64,000 nt of DNA from positions 124,001 to 188,000 of the forward strand of contig NZ_FQXM01000006.1 of NCBI RefSeq assembly GCF_900129965.1. Direction: 5' to 3'. The translations under genes were made by a program, and so were the position numbers. Within the stretch, counting starts at the first letter, position 1. Each line of letters starts with the position of its first letter. Of the stretch, positions 8,660 through 17,257 are shown piece by piece. This DNA is from Clostridium grantii DSM 8605. Its GTDB lineage: Bacteria > Bacillota > Clostridia > Clostridiales > Clostridiaceae. Below the pieces are notes generated by a model, which was given only the letters and a program-made list of their open reading frames with translations, was not told where the DNA came from and made no database searches.

Positions 8660-9727
8660 ATGAATTATAAAATTTTAGCAATAAATCCTGGTTCAACCTC
8701 AACTAAAATTGCAGTTTATGAAAATGAAAAGAAACTATTTTCAAAAACTATCGAACATGACACCAAAGAGATTGAAAAATATAATTTAGTTGCTGATCAG
8801 TTTCATATGAGAAAAAAAGAAATTTTATTAGCTTTACAAGAAAATAATATTAGTATAAATGATATGTCTGCTATAGTTGGCAGAGGAGGTATACTTCCTC
8901 CAGTTAAGTCTGGCGCTTATGAAGTTAATGATCTTATGATTGACAGACTTAAAAATAGACCTCTTTTTGAACATGCTTCAAATCTTGGGGCTTTAATCTC
9001 CAGTGAGATTGCAAAAACAATAGGTATAAAATCATATATATATGATTCTGTTGCTGTAGATGAATTAAAAGATATAGCTAGAATTTCAGGCATGCCAGAT
9101 ATCCAAAGAAGCAGTACCTGTCACGCATTAAATTCAAGAGCTATGGCAATAAATTATGCTGAAAAAAAAAGCAAGAATTATACTGAAATGAATTTTATAG
9201 TAGCTCATTTAGGTGGTGGAATTTCTCTATCCGCTCATTGTAAAGGTAAAATGATTGATATCATTTCTGATGATGAAGGTCCTTTTTCCCCTGAAAGAAG
9301 CGGAAGAGTTCCTTGCAATAAATTAATTGAACTTTGTTACGCTGGTAAATTTGACAAAAAAACAATGAAGAAAAAACTTAGAGGAAATGGCGGATTAAAA
9401 GCTTATCTAAACACTGTAAATACTAGAGAAGTAGAAAAAATGATAGCAAATGGTGACGAAAACGCCAAACTTTTATATGAATCTATGGTTTATCAAGTTG
9501 CTAAAGGCATAGGAGAACTTTCCACCGTACTATTTGGTGATATTGATGCAATTATAATAACAGGCGGAATAGCTCATTCTTCAATATTTACAAATTGGAT
9601 AAAAGAAAGAGTTGAATTTATAGCTCCCGTAGCAATTATGCCCGGTGAACATGAATTAACTGCACTTGCTCTTGGAACTTTAAGAGTTCTTAAGAATGAA
9701 GAAAAAGCTAATATATATACTGATTAA
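8660..9727 (+). CDS. buk: butyrate kinase
   Basis: A 355-residue acetokinase-family enzyme (ASKHA fold) that makes butyrate and ATP from butyryl phosphate. The phosphate loop LAINPGSTSTKIAVYE is near residue 5. The second family signature is seen in FIVAHLGGGISLSAHCKGKMID near residue 180, followed by DDEGPFSPERSGRVP, and the adenosine motif AIIITGGIAHS near 295. Length fits butyrate kinase rather than acetate kinase, which is about 400 residues. AGGAGG precedes the ATG. With ptb it forms the classical butyrate-forming, ATP-yielding branch. Branched-chain fatty acid kinase is a close alternative in amino-acid fermenters. Confidence 0.92.
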   Translation: MNYKILAINPGSTSTKIAVYENEKKLFSKTIEHDTKEIEKYNLVADQFHMRKKEILLALQENNISINDMSAIVGRGGILPPVKSGAYEVNDLMIDRLKNRPLFEHASNLGALISSEIAKTIGIKSYIYDSVAVDELKDIARISGMPDIQRSSTCHALNSRAMAINYAEKKSKNYTEMNFIVAHLGGGISLSAHCKGKMIDIISDDEGPFSPERSGRVPCNKLIELCYAGKFDKKTMKKKLRGNGGLKAYLNTVNTREVEKMIANGDENAKLLYESMVYQVAKGIGELSTVLFGDIDAIIITGGIAHSSIFTNWIKERVEFIAPVAIMPGEHELTALALGTLRVLKNEEKANIYTD

Positions 9728-9760
9728 CTATATAATAAAAAGATTTAAGGAGGTACAAAC

Positions 9761-10453
9761 TTGAGATATTTTGAAATTATTTTAAGCGTTTTAGCTATAA
9801 CAACTGTTTTTTTACCTTTATTAAAGGAAAAGAAAAACTTAAACAAGTAGCTTTTTTATCATCTATTACTGTACTGATTTTTGTACTTCACAGCTTTTTT
9901 GAAGGTATGCGTTGGCAAATGATTTTTATTTACTTTTTTCCTATTTATTTAGGTAGATTTTTTATATAGAATCGCTATCTATCCACAATTCAAAAAAGTA
10001 GAAAACACATCAAGAGAAGTTACACCTTTTTTTGTGGGGTAAATATATTTTTTATGCTACTATCTGTTATTTTAATTATTCTTTTCCCTATACATAGTAT
10101 GGCAAAACCTTCTGGTAATTACTTTGTGGGAACTAAAAGTTATGATATTGTAGATTCAAATCGAAAAGAACTTTAATGATGATTACCTTGAAATTTTATC
10201 CCAACACTCAAAAGAATTAAAAGGCTTATATCAAATTAACGGTATCTATCACCAAGATTTTACAATGATATATATGTACCAACCTATTACTAGTATGATT
10301 AAATATAATGGTCCTTTAGATAGTGAAAAAATGGTTGAAATTCAACAAGATTTTGTTTTAAACTTTTTTGATGAATACCTTCGCTTTAAAGATACAGACC
10401 TTGAAGAATTAAATGAAAAATTTGATGAGGTTGTAGATGCATCATTTGAATAA
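9761..10453 (+). pseudogene. decayed membrane-anchored alpha/beta hydrolase (PAF-acetylhydrolase-like)
   Basis: AAGGAGG (9747-9753) and TTG 9761 open a frame coding for a membrane segment (RYFEIILSVLAITTVFLPLL). It stops at about 9850 and continues in another frame as VAFLSSITVLIFVLHSFFEG...FFPIYLGRFF before a stop. Further frames give a third membrane segment and PSGNYFVGTKSYDIVDSNRKEL, a stretch that resembles the start of the extracellular part in bacterial PAF-acetylhydrolase-like esterases. The catalytic centre is missing. The last 62 codons (10265-10450) are open and resemble the C terminus of such hydrolases. Several frameshifts plus a large internal deletion make it non-functional. 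Confidence 0.65.
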
Positions 10454-10497
10454 ACACTCAATCTTATACCAATAAAAATTGTTAAATCTATTTCTAA

Positions 10498-10530
10498 TCT
10501 CTGCAAATAATTCTTTGCAGAGATTTATTT
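10498..10530. terminator. bidirectional terminator between hydrolase relic and PocR/AraC gene
   Basis: A 10-bp stem TCTCTGCAAA/TTTGCAGAGA (10498-10507 with 10514-10523) is followed on the plus strand by TTTATTTTT. It can also end the minus-strand regulator, whose stop codon is at 10538. Confidence 0.75.
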
Positions 10531-10537
10531 TTAATAA

Positions 10538-11377
10538 TCACTTGCTTATCTTTAATCTAAACTCTCTTGGTGTTATCTCGTATCTTTTTTTAAACACTCT
10601 TGAAAAATAATTATAGTCAGCAATACCCACCTTTAATGCAACATCCCGCACTTTCAAATCAGTTCTTTCTAATAATTCTCTAGCTTTTTCAAGTCTTAAC
10701 TTCATAATGTAATTTGTCAGTGACATAGATACGTTTCTCTTAAGGCAATTGTAAAGCGTAGTTCTCCCAATGTTTATTTTTTTACAGATTACTTCCTGGG
10801 TCAATTCATTTTCCAAGTTCTCCTTGATAAAAGTATCAATTCGAAAAAAAAGACTTCCACGTTGAACATGTACAATTTTCTTAAACCATATATATGCTGC
10901 ACAAGCTAACATGATATTAGTCACTGCCTCAATTTTTTTTATACTCATTCTTTCAAGTGTATAAAAATAATCCTTATACGACTCACCAACCAAATCATAA
11001 TTCTTACATTTATTTTCTACCCTCTCCCATTGAGTATTAATGGAAACATCACTTAAAACTTGTCCAATCATAATAAATCCTACAACAACTTCCTCATCAA
11101 GTACCGGTGCTACTGCTTCATACAAACCCATGTGACATTTGTAAATATAGATATCTTTTGTTTTCTCTGCAATCTTAAATGCATCCATATCACATTTTCT
11201 ACAAGCTTTCATTACTTCTGGATTTTCTCTAATCAACTGACAAAAAGATTTCCCTTTTTCAGGTACCAAATATAATGGTTGATAATTTTGATCATACAAC
11301 CCAATTCCAACACCTACCAAAGAATAATAATCTTCAAGTAACTTAATTGTATTTTTTTCATTAAACTCAACTAACAT
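10538..11377 (-). CDS. PocR-domain AraC-family regulator
   Basis: A protein of about 279 residues. The N-terminal 155 residues match a PocR sensory domain with conserved cysteines (FCQLI, ACRKCDMDAF, IYKCHMGLYEAVAPV), a fold that binds small hydrocarbon-type ligands or metals. Residues of about 180-280 form the AraC double helix-turn-helix, ending VALKVGIADYNYFSRVFKKRYEITPREFR. The longest frame begins GTG 11386, but ACAGGAG followed by eight bases points to ATG 11377. The gene is divergent from the GH2 glycosidase across about 130 bases containing an inverted repeat, so it probably controls that gene in response to a sugar-derived signal. Confidence 0.88.
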   Translation of the reverse strand: MLVEFNEKNTIKLLEDYYSLVGVGIGLYDQNYQPLYLVPEKGKSFCQLIRENPEVMKACRKCDMDAFKIAEKTKDIYIYKCHMGLYEAVAPVLDEEVVVGFIMIGQVLSDVSINTQWERVENKCKNYDLVGESYKDYFYTLERMSIKKIEAVTNIMLACAAYIWFKKIVHVQRGSLFFRIDTFIKENLENELTQEVICKKINIGRTTLYNCLKRNVSMSLTNYIMKLRLEKARELLERTDLKVRDVALKVGIADYNYFSRVFKKRYEITPREFRLKISK

Positions 11378-11428
11378 TTTAAGCACTCCTGTTCATGTTT
11401 TGGTTAATAATTCTATTATGGATTATAA

Positions 11429-11451
11429 TTGCTATAATTATATAATAGCAA
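11429..11451. promoter_or_regulatory. inverted repeat between PocR/AraC gene and GH2 gene
   Basis: TTGCTAT-N9-ATAGCAA lies midway between the divergent starts and is surrounded by TATAAT-like boxes for both directions. It is a fair candidate binding site for the PocR/AraC regulator or for a repressor; no direct proof. Confidence 0.4.
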
Positions 11452-11505
11452 AAGTTATACTAAAATTATATCATTTAAAAATTTTATAATTTTATGGAGG
11501 TTACA

Positions 11506-13992
11506 ATGAAAACAATTCGTGAAATCTATAGCATGAACCCCTCATGGAAATTTCATGATGGCGATATAACCCATCACAATATTGATACTGTACATAAACA
11601 ATTTATCCACCCCGAGTGGTTAAAATCTGGAAATAACGGCCTTGCTTATGCCAGTTACAATGATAGCCAATGGTCTTCGGTAAATCTACCTCATGATTTT
11701 GTCATAGAAAGAGGTGTTTATGATTCAACTACACTCAGTTGTACAGGGTCTTTAAAAAAAGGTATCTGCTGGTACAGAAAAACTTTTGATATTCCTTCTA
11801 CAGATAATGGCAAAAGACTCTTTCTTCAATTTGACGGTATTTTTCGTGATTGTGAAGTTTGGTTAAATGGTTGTTTAATTGGAAGACATCTTGGTGGTTA
11901 CATGGGTTTTGAATTTGAAATTACCGAAGCTGTTGCTTATGGTATGTCAAACACTGTGGCTATTAAAGTTGATGCAAACGAATATGAAGGTTGGTGGTAT
12001 GAAGGCGGTGGTATTTACCGTGATGTTCGCTTACTTAAAACAAGCCAACTTCGAATAGTAGACAAAGAAATTTTTGTTAAAACTCAATCATTAGATTTGG
12101 AGAATAAGCAAGCTTCTTTGCTCATAAGTGGTTTAATTAATAATGGTTCTTTAGATGATGATTCTTTTCAACTTGATATACATATTTTTAATTCAAAAGG
12201 CAAAGAAGTATTTCATCAATTAACCAATAAAAATTTTAAAAAATATACCTCAAGTGATTTTACCCTTGAAGTTATATTAAATGAAATTGATTTATGGGAT
12301 TTAAATTCAAGAAACATGTACACAGTGAAAATATCAGTAAAATCTACTAATGGTTATGATGAGTATTCAACAGAATTTGGAATAAGAAAAATTAAGTATA
12401 GTTCTGAAAAAGGATTTGAATTGAATGATCAAACTGTAAAGATAAAAGGCGTTTGTGGACATGATGATTTTGCTGGTTTAGGTGTTGCACTTACCAAACC
12501 AATAATTGAATTCAAAATCAAAAAACTTATGGAAATGGGTTGTAACGCCTATCGTTGTTCTCACAATCCTCCAAATCCAATATTTTTAGAGTTATGTGAT
12601 AAATTAGGTATGCTTGTATTTAATGAAACAAGAATGCCCGGTGTTGACCAGGATTCAATGGAGGATTATATTAATTTAATTAAACGTGACCGTAACCATC
12701 CTTGTGTGATTAGTTGGTCAATGGGCAATGAAGAAATGGCGATACACCGAACTGAAATAGGTGTGCAAATTTTCCAAAAGATGATGGCCATAGGTAAACT
12801 TTATGATGATACAAGACCTTATTTATATGCCATTAATGCGGATTACGATAACATAATAGATTATGATCGTAGCAAAAATTTTGTATTAAATCCAGTAGGT
12901 GTGAATTATTTTGTTCATCATGATGATGATGTATTTGCTTCTATGCATAAAAAATATCCTGACTTATGTATTGTAAATACTGAAACAACGGGCATTTGTA
13001 CTTCTCGTGAGTATGTTCTTCCTTATGATGATGCAAACCTTATGGCTGCAACAACAGAAAAAATTACTGTTTGGACAAAACCTGAATTCAAAAATAAAGT
13101 TACTTGTTATGGTTCCTGCTATCCCGTTTGGGCAATGAGCCCTGAAACTAGTTGGAAAGTACATGCTGAAAGAAACTATTCTGCTGGTTTGTTTCTTTGG
13201 ACAGGTTTTGATTACCGTGGAGAAGTATTTCCTTTTGATTATCCTGCCACAATCAGTTTTTTTGGTTTAATTGACCTCTGTGGTTTTGAAAAAGATTGGT
13301 TCTACTATATGAAATCTCAATGGACTGATGAAGATGTTTTACACTTATTACCTCATTGGAATATGAATCTTCCAGAAAAATCAAAAGTAAATGTATGGAC
13401 CTTTACAAACTGCGAAGAAGTTGAATTGTTTGTTAATGGAAAAAGTAAAGGAAGAAAAAAATGTGAAAAATATGGTCATGTGGAATGGGATGTACTTTAT
13501 GAAAAAGGCACTCTAGAAGCTGTAGGTTTTCGTGAAGGAATTGAAATCTTGAGAGATAAGAAAATTACTTCAAAAAATCCCGAAAAACTAATTCTTACTG
13601 GAAACCGCACCTTTTTGTTAGCAGATAATACGGATGCTATCATTGTAACAGCTCATCTTGAAGACAGTGAAGGTAATATTGTCATAACCTCTGATGAATC
13701 CATTGAATTTGAATTTACAGGACCTTGTGAATTTATAGGCACTGGAAATGGTAATAATCTAAGTTCTGAACATGACAAACACCCTTCACGTAAATTGTTT
13801 GCTGGTAAATGTATTGCAATAGTTAAATCAACATACACAGCCGGCACTATCAATATCTGTGGTAAATGGAAAAATATAACCTCCACACTACAGCTTAATT
13901 CTGAAGAAACAAATTATTTACCTTTCGTTCCATCGGTGTCCGCTTCTGAAATAGCCACAAAAGAAAAAACTTCAGCAGATGGTGGATTTTAA
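11506..13992 (+). CDS. glycoside hydrolase family 2 (beta-galactosidase-like)
   Basis: A protein of about 828 residues without signal peptide, so it should act in the cytoplasm. It has the GH2 order: an N-terminal jelly-roll sugar-binding domain (VNLPHDFVIERG, WYRKTFDIP, FDGIFRDCEVWLNG, YEGWWYEGGGIYRDV), an immunoglobulin-like domain, a TIM barrel and C-terminal beta domains. KIKGVCGHDDFAGLGVA and CNAYRCSHNPPNP open the barrel. SWSMGNEE carries the acid/base Glu, and IVNTETTG is the expected nucleophile region. Family members include beta-galactosidase, beta-glucuronidase and beta-mannosidase; the pattern suits beta-galactosidase best. ATG 11494 lies within the ribosome binding site itself (ATGGAGG), so ATG 11506 is taken as start. 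The PocR/AraC gene is divergent. Confidence 0.88.
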   Translation: MKTIREIYSMNPSWKFHDGDITHHNIDTVHKQFIHPEWLKSGNNGLAYASYNDSQWSSVNLPHDFVIERGVYDSTTLSCTGSLKKGICWYRKTFDIPSTDNGKRLFLQFDGIFRDCEVWLNGCLIGRHLGGYMGFEFEITEAVAYGMSNTVAIKVDANEYEGWWYEGGGIYRDVRLLKTSQLRIVDKEIFVKTQSLDLENKQASLLISGLINNGSLDDDSFQLDIHIFNSKGKEVFHQLTNKNFKKYTSSDFTLEVILNEIDLWDLNSRNMYTVKISVKSTNGYDEYSTEFGIRKIKYSSEKGFELNDQTVKIKGVCGHDDFAGLGVALTKPIIEFKIKKLMEMGCNAYRCSHNPPNPIFLELCDKLGMLVFNETRMPGVDQDSMEDYINLIKRDRNHPCVISWSMGNEEMAIHRTEIGVQIFQKMMAIGKLYDDTRPYLYAINADYDNIIDYDRSKNFVLNPVGVNYFVHHDDDVFASMHKKYPDLCIVNTETTGICTSREYVLPYDDANLMAATTEKITVWTKPEFKNKVTCYGSCYPVWAMSPETSWKVHAERNYSAGLFLWTGFDYRGEVFPFDYPATISFFGLIDLCGFEKDWFYYMKSQWTDEDVLHLLPHWNMNLPEKSKVNVWTFTNCEEVELFVNGKSKGRKKCEKYGHVEWDVLYEKGTLEAVGFREGIEILRDKKITSKNPEKLILTGNRTFLLADNTDAIIVTAHLEDSEGNIVITSDESIEFEFTGPCEFIGTGNGNNLSSEHDKHPSRKLFAGKCIAIVKSTYTAGTINICGKWKNITSTLQLNSEETNYLPFVPSVSASEIATKEKTSADGGF

Positions 13993-14020
13993 ATAACTTA
14001 TTTTTGCACATGCAATAAAA

Positions 14021-14066
14021 AACAAAGAAATCTATTGACTTTTTTTCAATAGATTTCTTTGTTTTG
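14021..14066. terminator. terminator after the GH2 gene
   Basis: A perfect 18-bp stem (14021-14038 with 14046-14063) begins AACAAAGAAATC and ends GATTTCTTTGTT, followed by TTTT. An A-run before it makes it potentially bidirectional. Confidence 0.85.
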
Positions 14067-14130
14067 CTATTTAAGTAAATTTTAATTAGAACATTATTTT
14101 TTTCAATTAATTGCATTCAGTTTTTAATAT

Positions 14131-14141
14131 AATTGTATACA
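14131..14141. promoter_or_regulatory. TTGTATACA motif, distal site of the aldehyde oxidoreductase gene
   Basis: AATTGTATACA has the core TGTATACA, a perfect 8-bp palindrome. The same 11 bases occur at 14261 in front of the same gene and at 18414 in front of the maturation genes. The 312-base gap 13993-14304 holds only the terminator, these two copies and A+T-rich promoter-like sequence. Confidence 0.5.
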
Positions 14142-14260
14142 TTTTTTCAATAACATCGTTGTCAAAGTATGATTTTAAATATATAATAGTAGTAGTAATA
14201 TAATTAGTGAGATTAATATAATTCATTATTAGAAATACTTTTTTAAATATGAGCACTCAT

Positions 14261-14271
14261 AATTGTATACA
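14261..14271. promoter_or_regulatory. TTGTATACA motif, proximal site of the aldehyde oxidoreductase gene
   Basis: Second copy of AATTGTATACA, exactly 130 bases after the first and 33 bases before the start codon. Its place close to the ribosome binding site fits a repressor site over the start of transcription, or a looped pair with the upstream copy. The binding factor is not known; GntR-type proteins often bind such short palindromes. Confidence 0.5.
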
Positions 14272-14304
14272 TAATAAAACAATTATACTAAAGGAGGATT
14301 ACTT

Positions 14305-16152
14305 ATGCTAGGCGGTTATGCTGGTAAAATTTTGAGAATTGACTTAACAACAGGTGAATTGCATAATACTTTCTATGATGAAGATACACTGCGTAAATAT
14401 TTAGGCGGAAGTGGACTAGGTGCTAGAATTCTATATGACGAAACAAATTCAGATACTGATCCATTAGGACCAGAAAATCTTTTGATTTTTTTAACTGGTC
14501 CAACAGAAGGCACTAGAATGCCAAATGCTGGACGTTATCAAGTAATTACTCGTTCTCCTTTAACTGGTTCTTGGGGTGAAGCAAACTCCGGTGGTAAATG
14601 GGGCGTGAAATTAAAGAAAGCAGGATATGACGGTGTTATCTTTAAAGGGATATCTCCAAAACCCGTTTATTTAAATATCACAGAGGAAAAAGCGGAATTA
14701 CTAGACGCTTCTGATTTGTGGGGAAAAGACTCCTTTGAAACAGATGAAATTCTACGTGAGAGACATGGCAAAAAAGCATGTACCTGCGATATTGGTATTG
14801 GCGGAGAAAAAATGTCCCTTTTATCATGTATTATGAATGATGGAGTAGACGGCAGAACTGCTGGAAGATGTGGTGTAGGTGCTGTTATGGGTTCTAAAAA
14901 ATTAAAAGCCATTTGTGTTGATGGTAATGTGAAAACTCCTATTATCAATGAGCTATCCCTTAATCAATCTATCAAGGAATGGGCGCCAAAAATAATGAAA
15001 GATATGGAAGCATTACGTGAAGGTGGTACTTCTTGTGCAGTTCCCTTTATCGAAGAAATTGGAGATATTCCTATAAAGAACTGGGCTCAAGGAAGCTTTA
15101 ATGTTGAAAATCTTGCAACTCCTGTATATAATGCAAAATTCCTTTCTGGAAGATACGGTTGTGCAAATTGTGCAATTCGTTGCGGTAGAATTGTTGAAAT
15201 AAAAGAAGGACCTTATAAATGTGAAGAAACAGCAGGTCCTGAATATGAAACACTTGGCTTATTTGGTCCAAACTGTCTTATAAATGATTTAGGCCCTATT
15301 TGTAAAGCTAATGAATTATGTAACCGTTACGGAATAGATACCATTGGAGTAGGTAATGCAGTTGCCTTTGCAATGGAAGCCTACGAAAGAGGCCTTTTAA
15401 CGGAAGAACAAATGGGATGTAAGGCTCGTTTTGGTAACGCTGAAGATATGCTTACCATAGTTCATAAAATTGGACGTAGAGAAGATTTTGGTTATTATTT
15501 AGCAGACGGTACAAAAGTAGCCGCAAAAGTTTTAGGTGGCATAGCTGAAGAGTTTTCTGTAGAACAAAGAGGTATGGGTTTCCCTGCACATGATCCTCGT
15601 TACGCTGATAGTATCGGACTTCAGTATGCTGTTAGCCCTCGTGGTGCTTGTCACTTATCTGCAAACTGTCATGGTCAAGAATATGGTGGTTTTTATGGTG
15701 GCTTTGGTTTTTATAGATCAATAAAATTAAAGAATCATTCAATTGAAAACAAACCTGAGATGAATGTTGAACTTGAACATATTATGTGTTTATGCGATTC
15801 ATTGACTATTTGTAAATTCTTACTTGATGCAACTGGCGATTCCAGTGCTGATTTATTGGTATCATGGTTAAGCGACATCACTGGATGGGATCTTGACAAA
15901 GAAGAATTAATTAAAATTGGTGAACGTATTTTCAACCTTAAAAGAATGTATCTTGTTCGTGATGGCCAATCACGTAAAGATGATAAACTTCCTCAAAGAA
16001 TGCGTAAAAGAAGAATGACTGGTGGCTCAGCCAACAACATACCTGATATTGACAGCATGTTAGACCGTTACTACGAAATCCGTGGTTGGGATGAATTTGG
16101 TATACCAACTGAAGAAACATTAAAACGTTTGGATCTTTTAGACACATTATAG
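14305..16152 (+). CDS. aor: tungsten-type aldehyde:ferredoxin oxidoreductase
   Basis: A 615-residue enzyme of the AOR family. It oxidises aldehydes to acids (or reduces acids) with ferredoxin, using a tungsten bis-pterin and one [4Fe-4S] cluster. The N-terminal domain has the family opening GGYAGKILRIDLTTGE, LGGSGLGARIL and GRYQVITRSPLTGSWGEANSGGKWG. The cluster ligands are seen in GCANCAIRCGR near residue 290 and a later cysteine in CDSLTICKF near 495. ETAGPEYETLGLFGPNC is another conserved block. AAGGAGG is well placed. The convergent MoaD-like, E1-like and radical-SAM genes, and the shared upstream motif, support a tungsten cofactor. The natural aldehyde is unknown; amino-acid-derived aldehydes are likely in such organisms. 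Confidence 0.93.
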   Translation: MLGGYAGKILRIDLTTGELHNTFYDEDTLRKYLGGSGLGARILYDETNSDTDPLGPENLLIFLTGPTEGTRMPNAGRYQVITRSPLTGSWGEANSGGKWGVKLKKAGYDGVIFKGISPKPVYLNITEEKAELLDASDLWGKDSFETDEILRERHGKKACTCDIGIGGEKMSLLSCIMNDGVDGRTAGRCGVGAVMGSKKLKAICVDGNVKTPIINELSLNQSIKEWAPKIMKDMEALREGGTSCAVPFIEEIGDIPIKNWAQGSFNVENLATPVYNAKFLSGRYGCANCAIRCGRIVEIKEGPYKCEETAGPEYETLGLFGPNCLINDLGPICKANELCNRYGIDTIGVGNAVAFAMEAYERGLLTEEQMGCKARFGNAEDMLTIVHKIGRREDFGYYLADGTKVAAKVLGGIAEEFSVEQRGMGFPAHDPRYADSIGLQYAVSPRGACHLSANCHGQEYGGFYGGFGFYRSIKLKNHSIENKPEMNVELEHIMCLCDSLTICKFLLDATGDSSADLLVSWLSDITGWDLDKEELIKIGERIFNLKRMYLVRDGQSRKDDKLPQRMRKRRMTGGSANNIPDIDSMLDRYYEIRGWDEFGIPTEETLKRLDLLDTL

Positions 16153-16170
16153 TATAAAAACTAAAATCAT

Positions 16171-16205
16171 AGGGATGTCTTAAACTTATAAGACATCCCT
16201 TTTTA
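16171..16205. terminator. bidirectional terminator between aor and the MoaD-like gene
   Basis: AGGGATGTCTTA pairs with TAAGACATCCCT around a short loop, followed by TTTTT on the plus strand. It lies between convergent genes and can serve both. Confidence 0.85.
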
Positions 16206-16226
16206 TAATTATAAAGAAGATTTTTC

Positions 16227-16463
16227 TTAACCTGCACAAAATAGTGGAAGAATAGAAACATCATCCCCGTCATTAAGCACATAATCCCTAGACTTTCGCT
16301 CATCATTAACAAGCACTGAATAATTCATCTTAGATTCGCTTACCTTTGTACTATTAATGATTTCTTCTACTGTTTTTCCAGTAGCCTCCACATTCCAATA
16401 GCCATTTTCATCTTCCTCTGGCATAAATCTGCCAAGTGGTCCAAGAAAAATAATTTTCACCAT
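16227..16463 (-). CDS. MoaD/ThiS-type sulfur carrier of the AOR cluster
   Basis: A 78-residue beta-grasp protein. It opens VKIIFLGPLGRFM and ends DGDDVSILPLFCAG. Carriers of this family deliver sulfur as a C-terminal thiocarboxylate for pterin or thiamine synthesis, or act inside metal-pterin maturation. The usual end is Gly-Gly; here the last two residues are Ala-Gly. The E1-like gene lies 22 bases upstream on the same strand, so carrier and activating enzyme are a pair. The convergent aldehyde oxidoreductase suggests a role in its tungsto-pterin. Whether the Ala-Gly tail is adenylated normally cannot be seen from sequence. Confidence 0.8.
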   Translation of the reverse strand: MVKIIFLGPLGRFMPEEDENGYWNVEATGKTVEEIINSTKVSESKMNYSVLVNDERKSRDYVLNDGDDVSILPLFCAG

Positions 16464-16485
16464 ATATTATCCCTGCTTTCTATTA

Positions 16486-17220
16486 TTATTTACTATTTAA
16501 TTTATTATAACGCTTATGTGCACTACAGTTTGGATCAATCTTAACGTGCACTTTCTGTATTGTCTGTTTTTTTCCATCATATTGAAGAAACTTGCCCTCT
16601 AAGTCTGATTTATATCCTAATAATATACGAATACATTCATTAGCCTCAAAAGAACCTATAATTCCTGCTGTAACACCAACAACCGCCGCTGGCTCCTTAG
16701 GATTCCCTTCATAAAAACCCATACATTCAAGACAAGCTGAGTCTCTTTTAACCACTGTAGCAAATCCATAAAAACCTTCAACTCCTCCATCTACAAGAGG
16801 AATATTTTTTTCTAAACATGCAGAATTAGTGATCAAACGAGTTGTAATATTATCCACACAATCAACAACAATATCTATTCCATCAATTAATCTTTGTATA
16901 TTATCTTCATTAACTCTGTCATTAAAAGCTTCAATAATAACTTCCGGATTTTGCTTATTCAAATAATGTTTTGCAGTAAAAACTTTTTCCTTGCCAATAT
17001 CCCCTGGCCCATATAAAAATTGACGATTTAGATTAGATTCACTAATGATATCACAATCTACAATTCTTATGTTTCCAACACCTGCACAAATAAGATAAGT
17101 TAATACAGGACAACCAAGTCCGCCAGCACCAATAACCAATACCTTGGCTTTATTCAGTTTTCTTTGACCCAATTCTCCTATGTCATCTAATAAAATTTGC
17201 CTACTATATCTATTTTCCAT
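16486..17220 (-). CDS. MoeB/ThiF/HesA-type E1-like adenylyltransferase
   Basis: A 244-residue enzyme that activates the C terminus of a ubiquitin-like carrier with ATP. The nucleotide loop VLVIGAGGLGCPVLTYLICAG lies near residue 28, and NLNRQFLYGPGDIGKEK near 65 is the family's ATP-contacting block with Arg and Lys. DCVDNITTRLITN is also typical. A CLEC pair near residue 155 would be half of the zinc site; the second half is reduced to NCSAHKRYN near the end, with one Cys and one His, so zinc binding may differ. AAAGGAG precedes the ATG. It is 22 bases upstream of the MoaD-like gene and follows the radical-SAM gene, forming one operon. Confidence 0.88.
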   Translation of the reverse strand: MENRYSRQILLDDIGELGQRKLNKAKVLVIGAGGLGCPVLTYLICAGVGNIRIVDCDIISESNLNRQFLYGPGDIGKEKVFTAKHYLNKQNPEVIIEAFNDRVNEDNIQRLIDGIDIVVDCVDNITTRLITNSACLEKNIPLVDGGVEGFYGFATVVKRDSACLECMGFYEGNPKEPAAVVGVTAGIIGSFEANECIRILLGYKSDLEGKFLQYDGKKQTIQKVHVKIDPNCSAHKRYNKLNSK

Positions 17221-17257
17221 TATACAGACTCCTTTTTTACTTTACTATTTAAATAAT

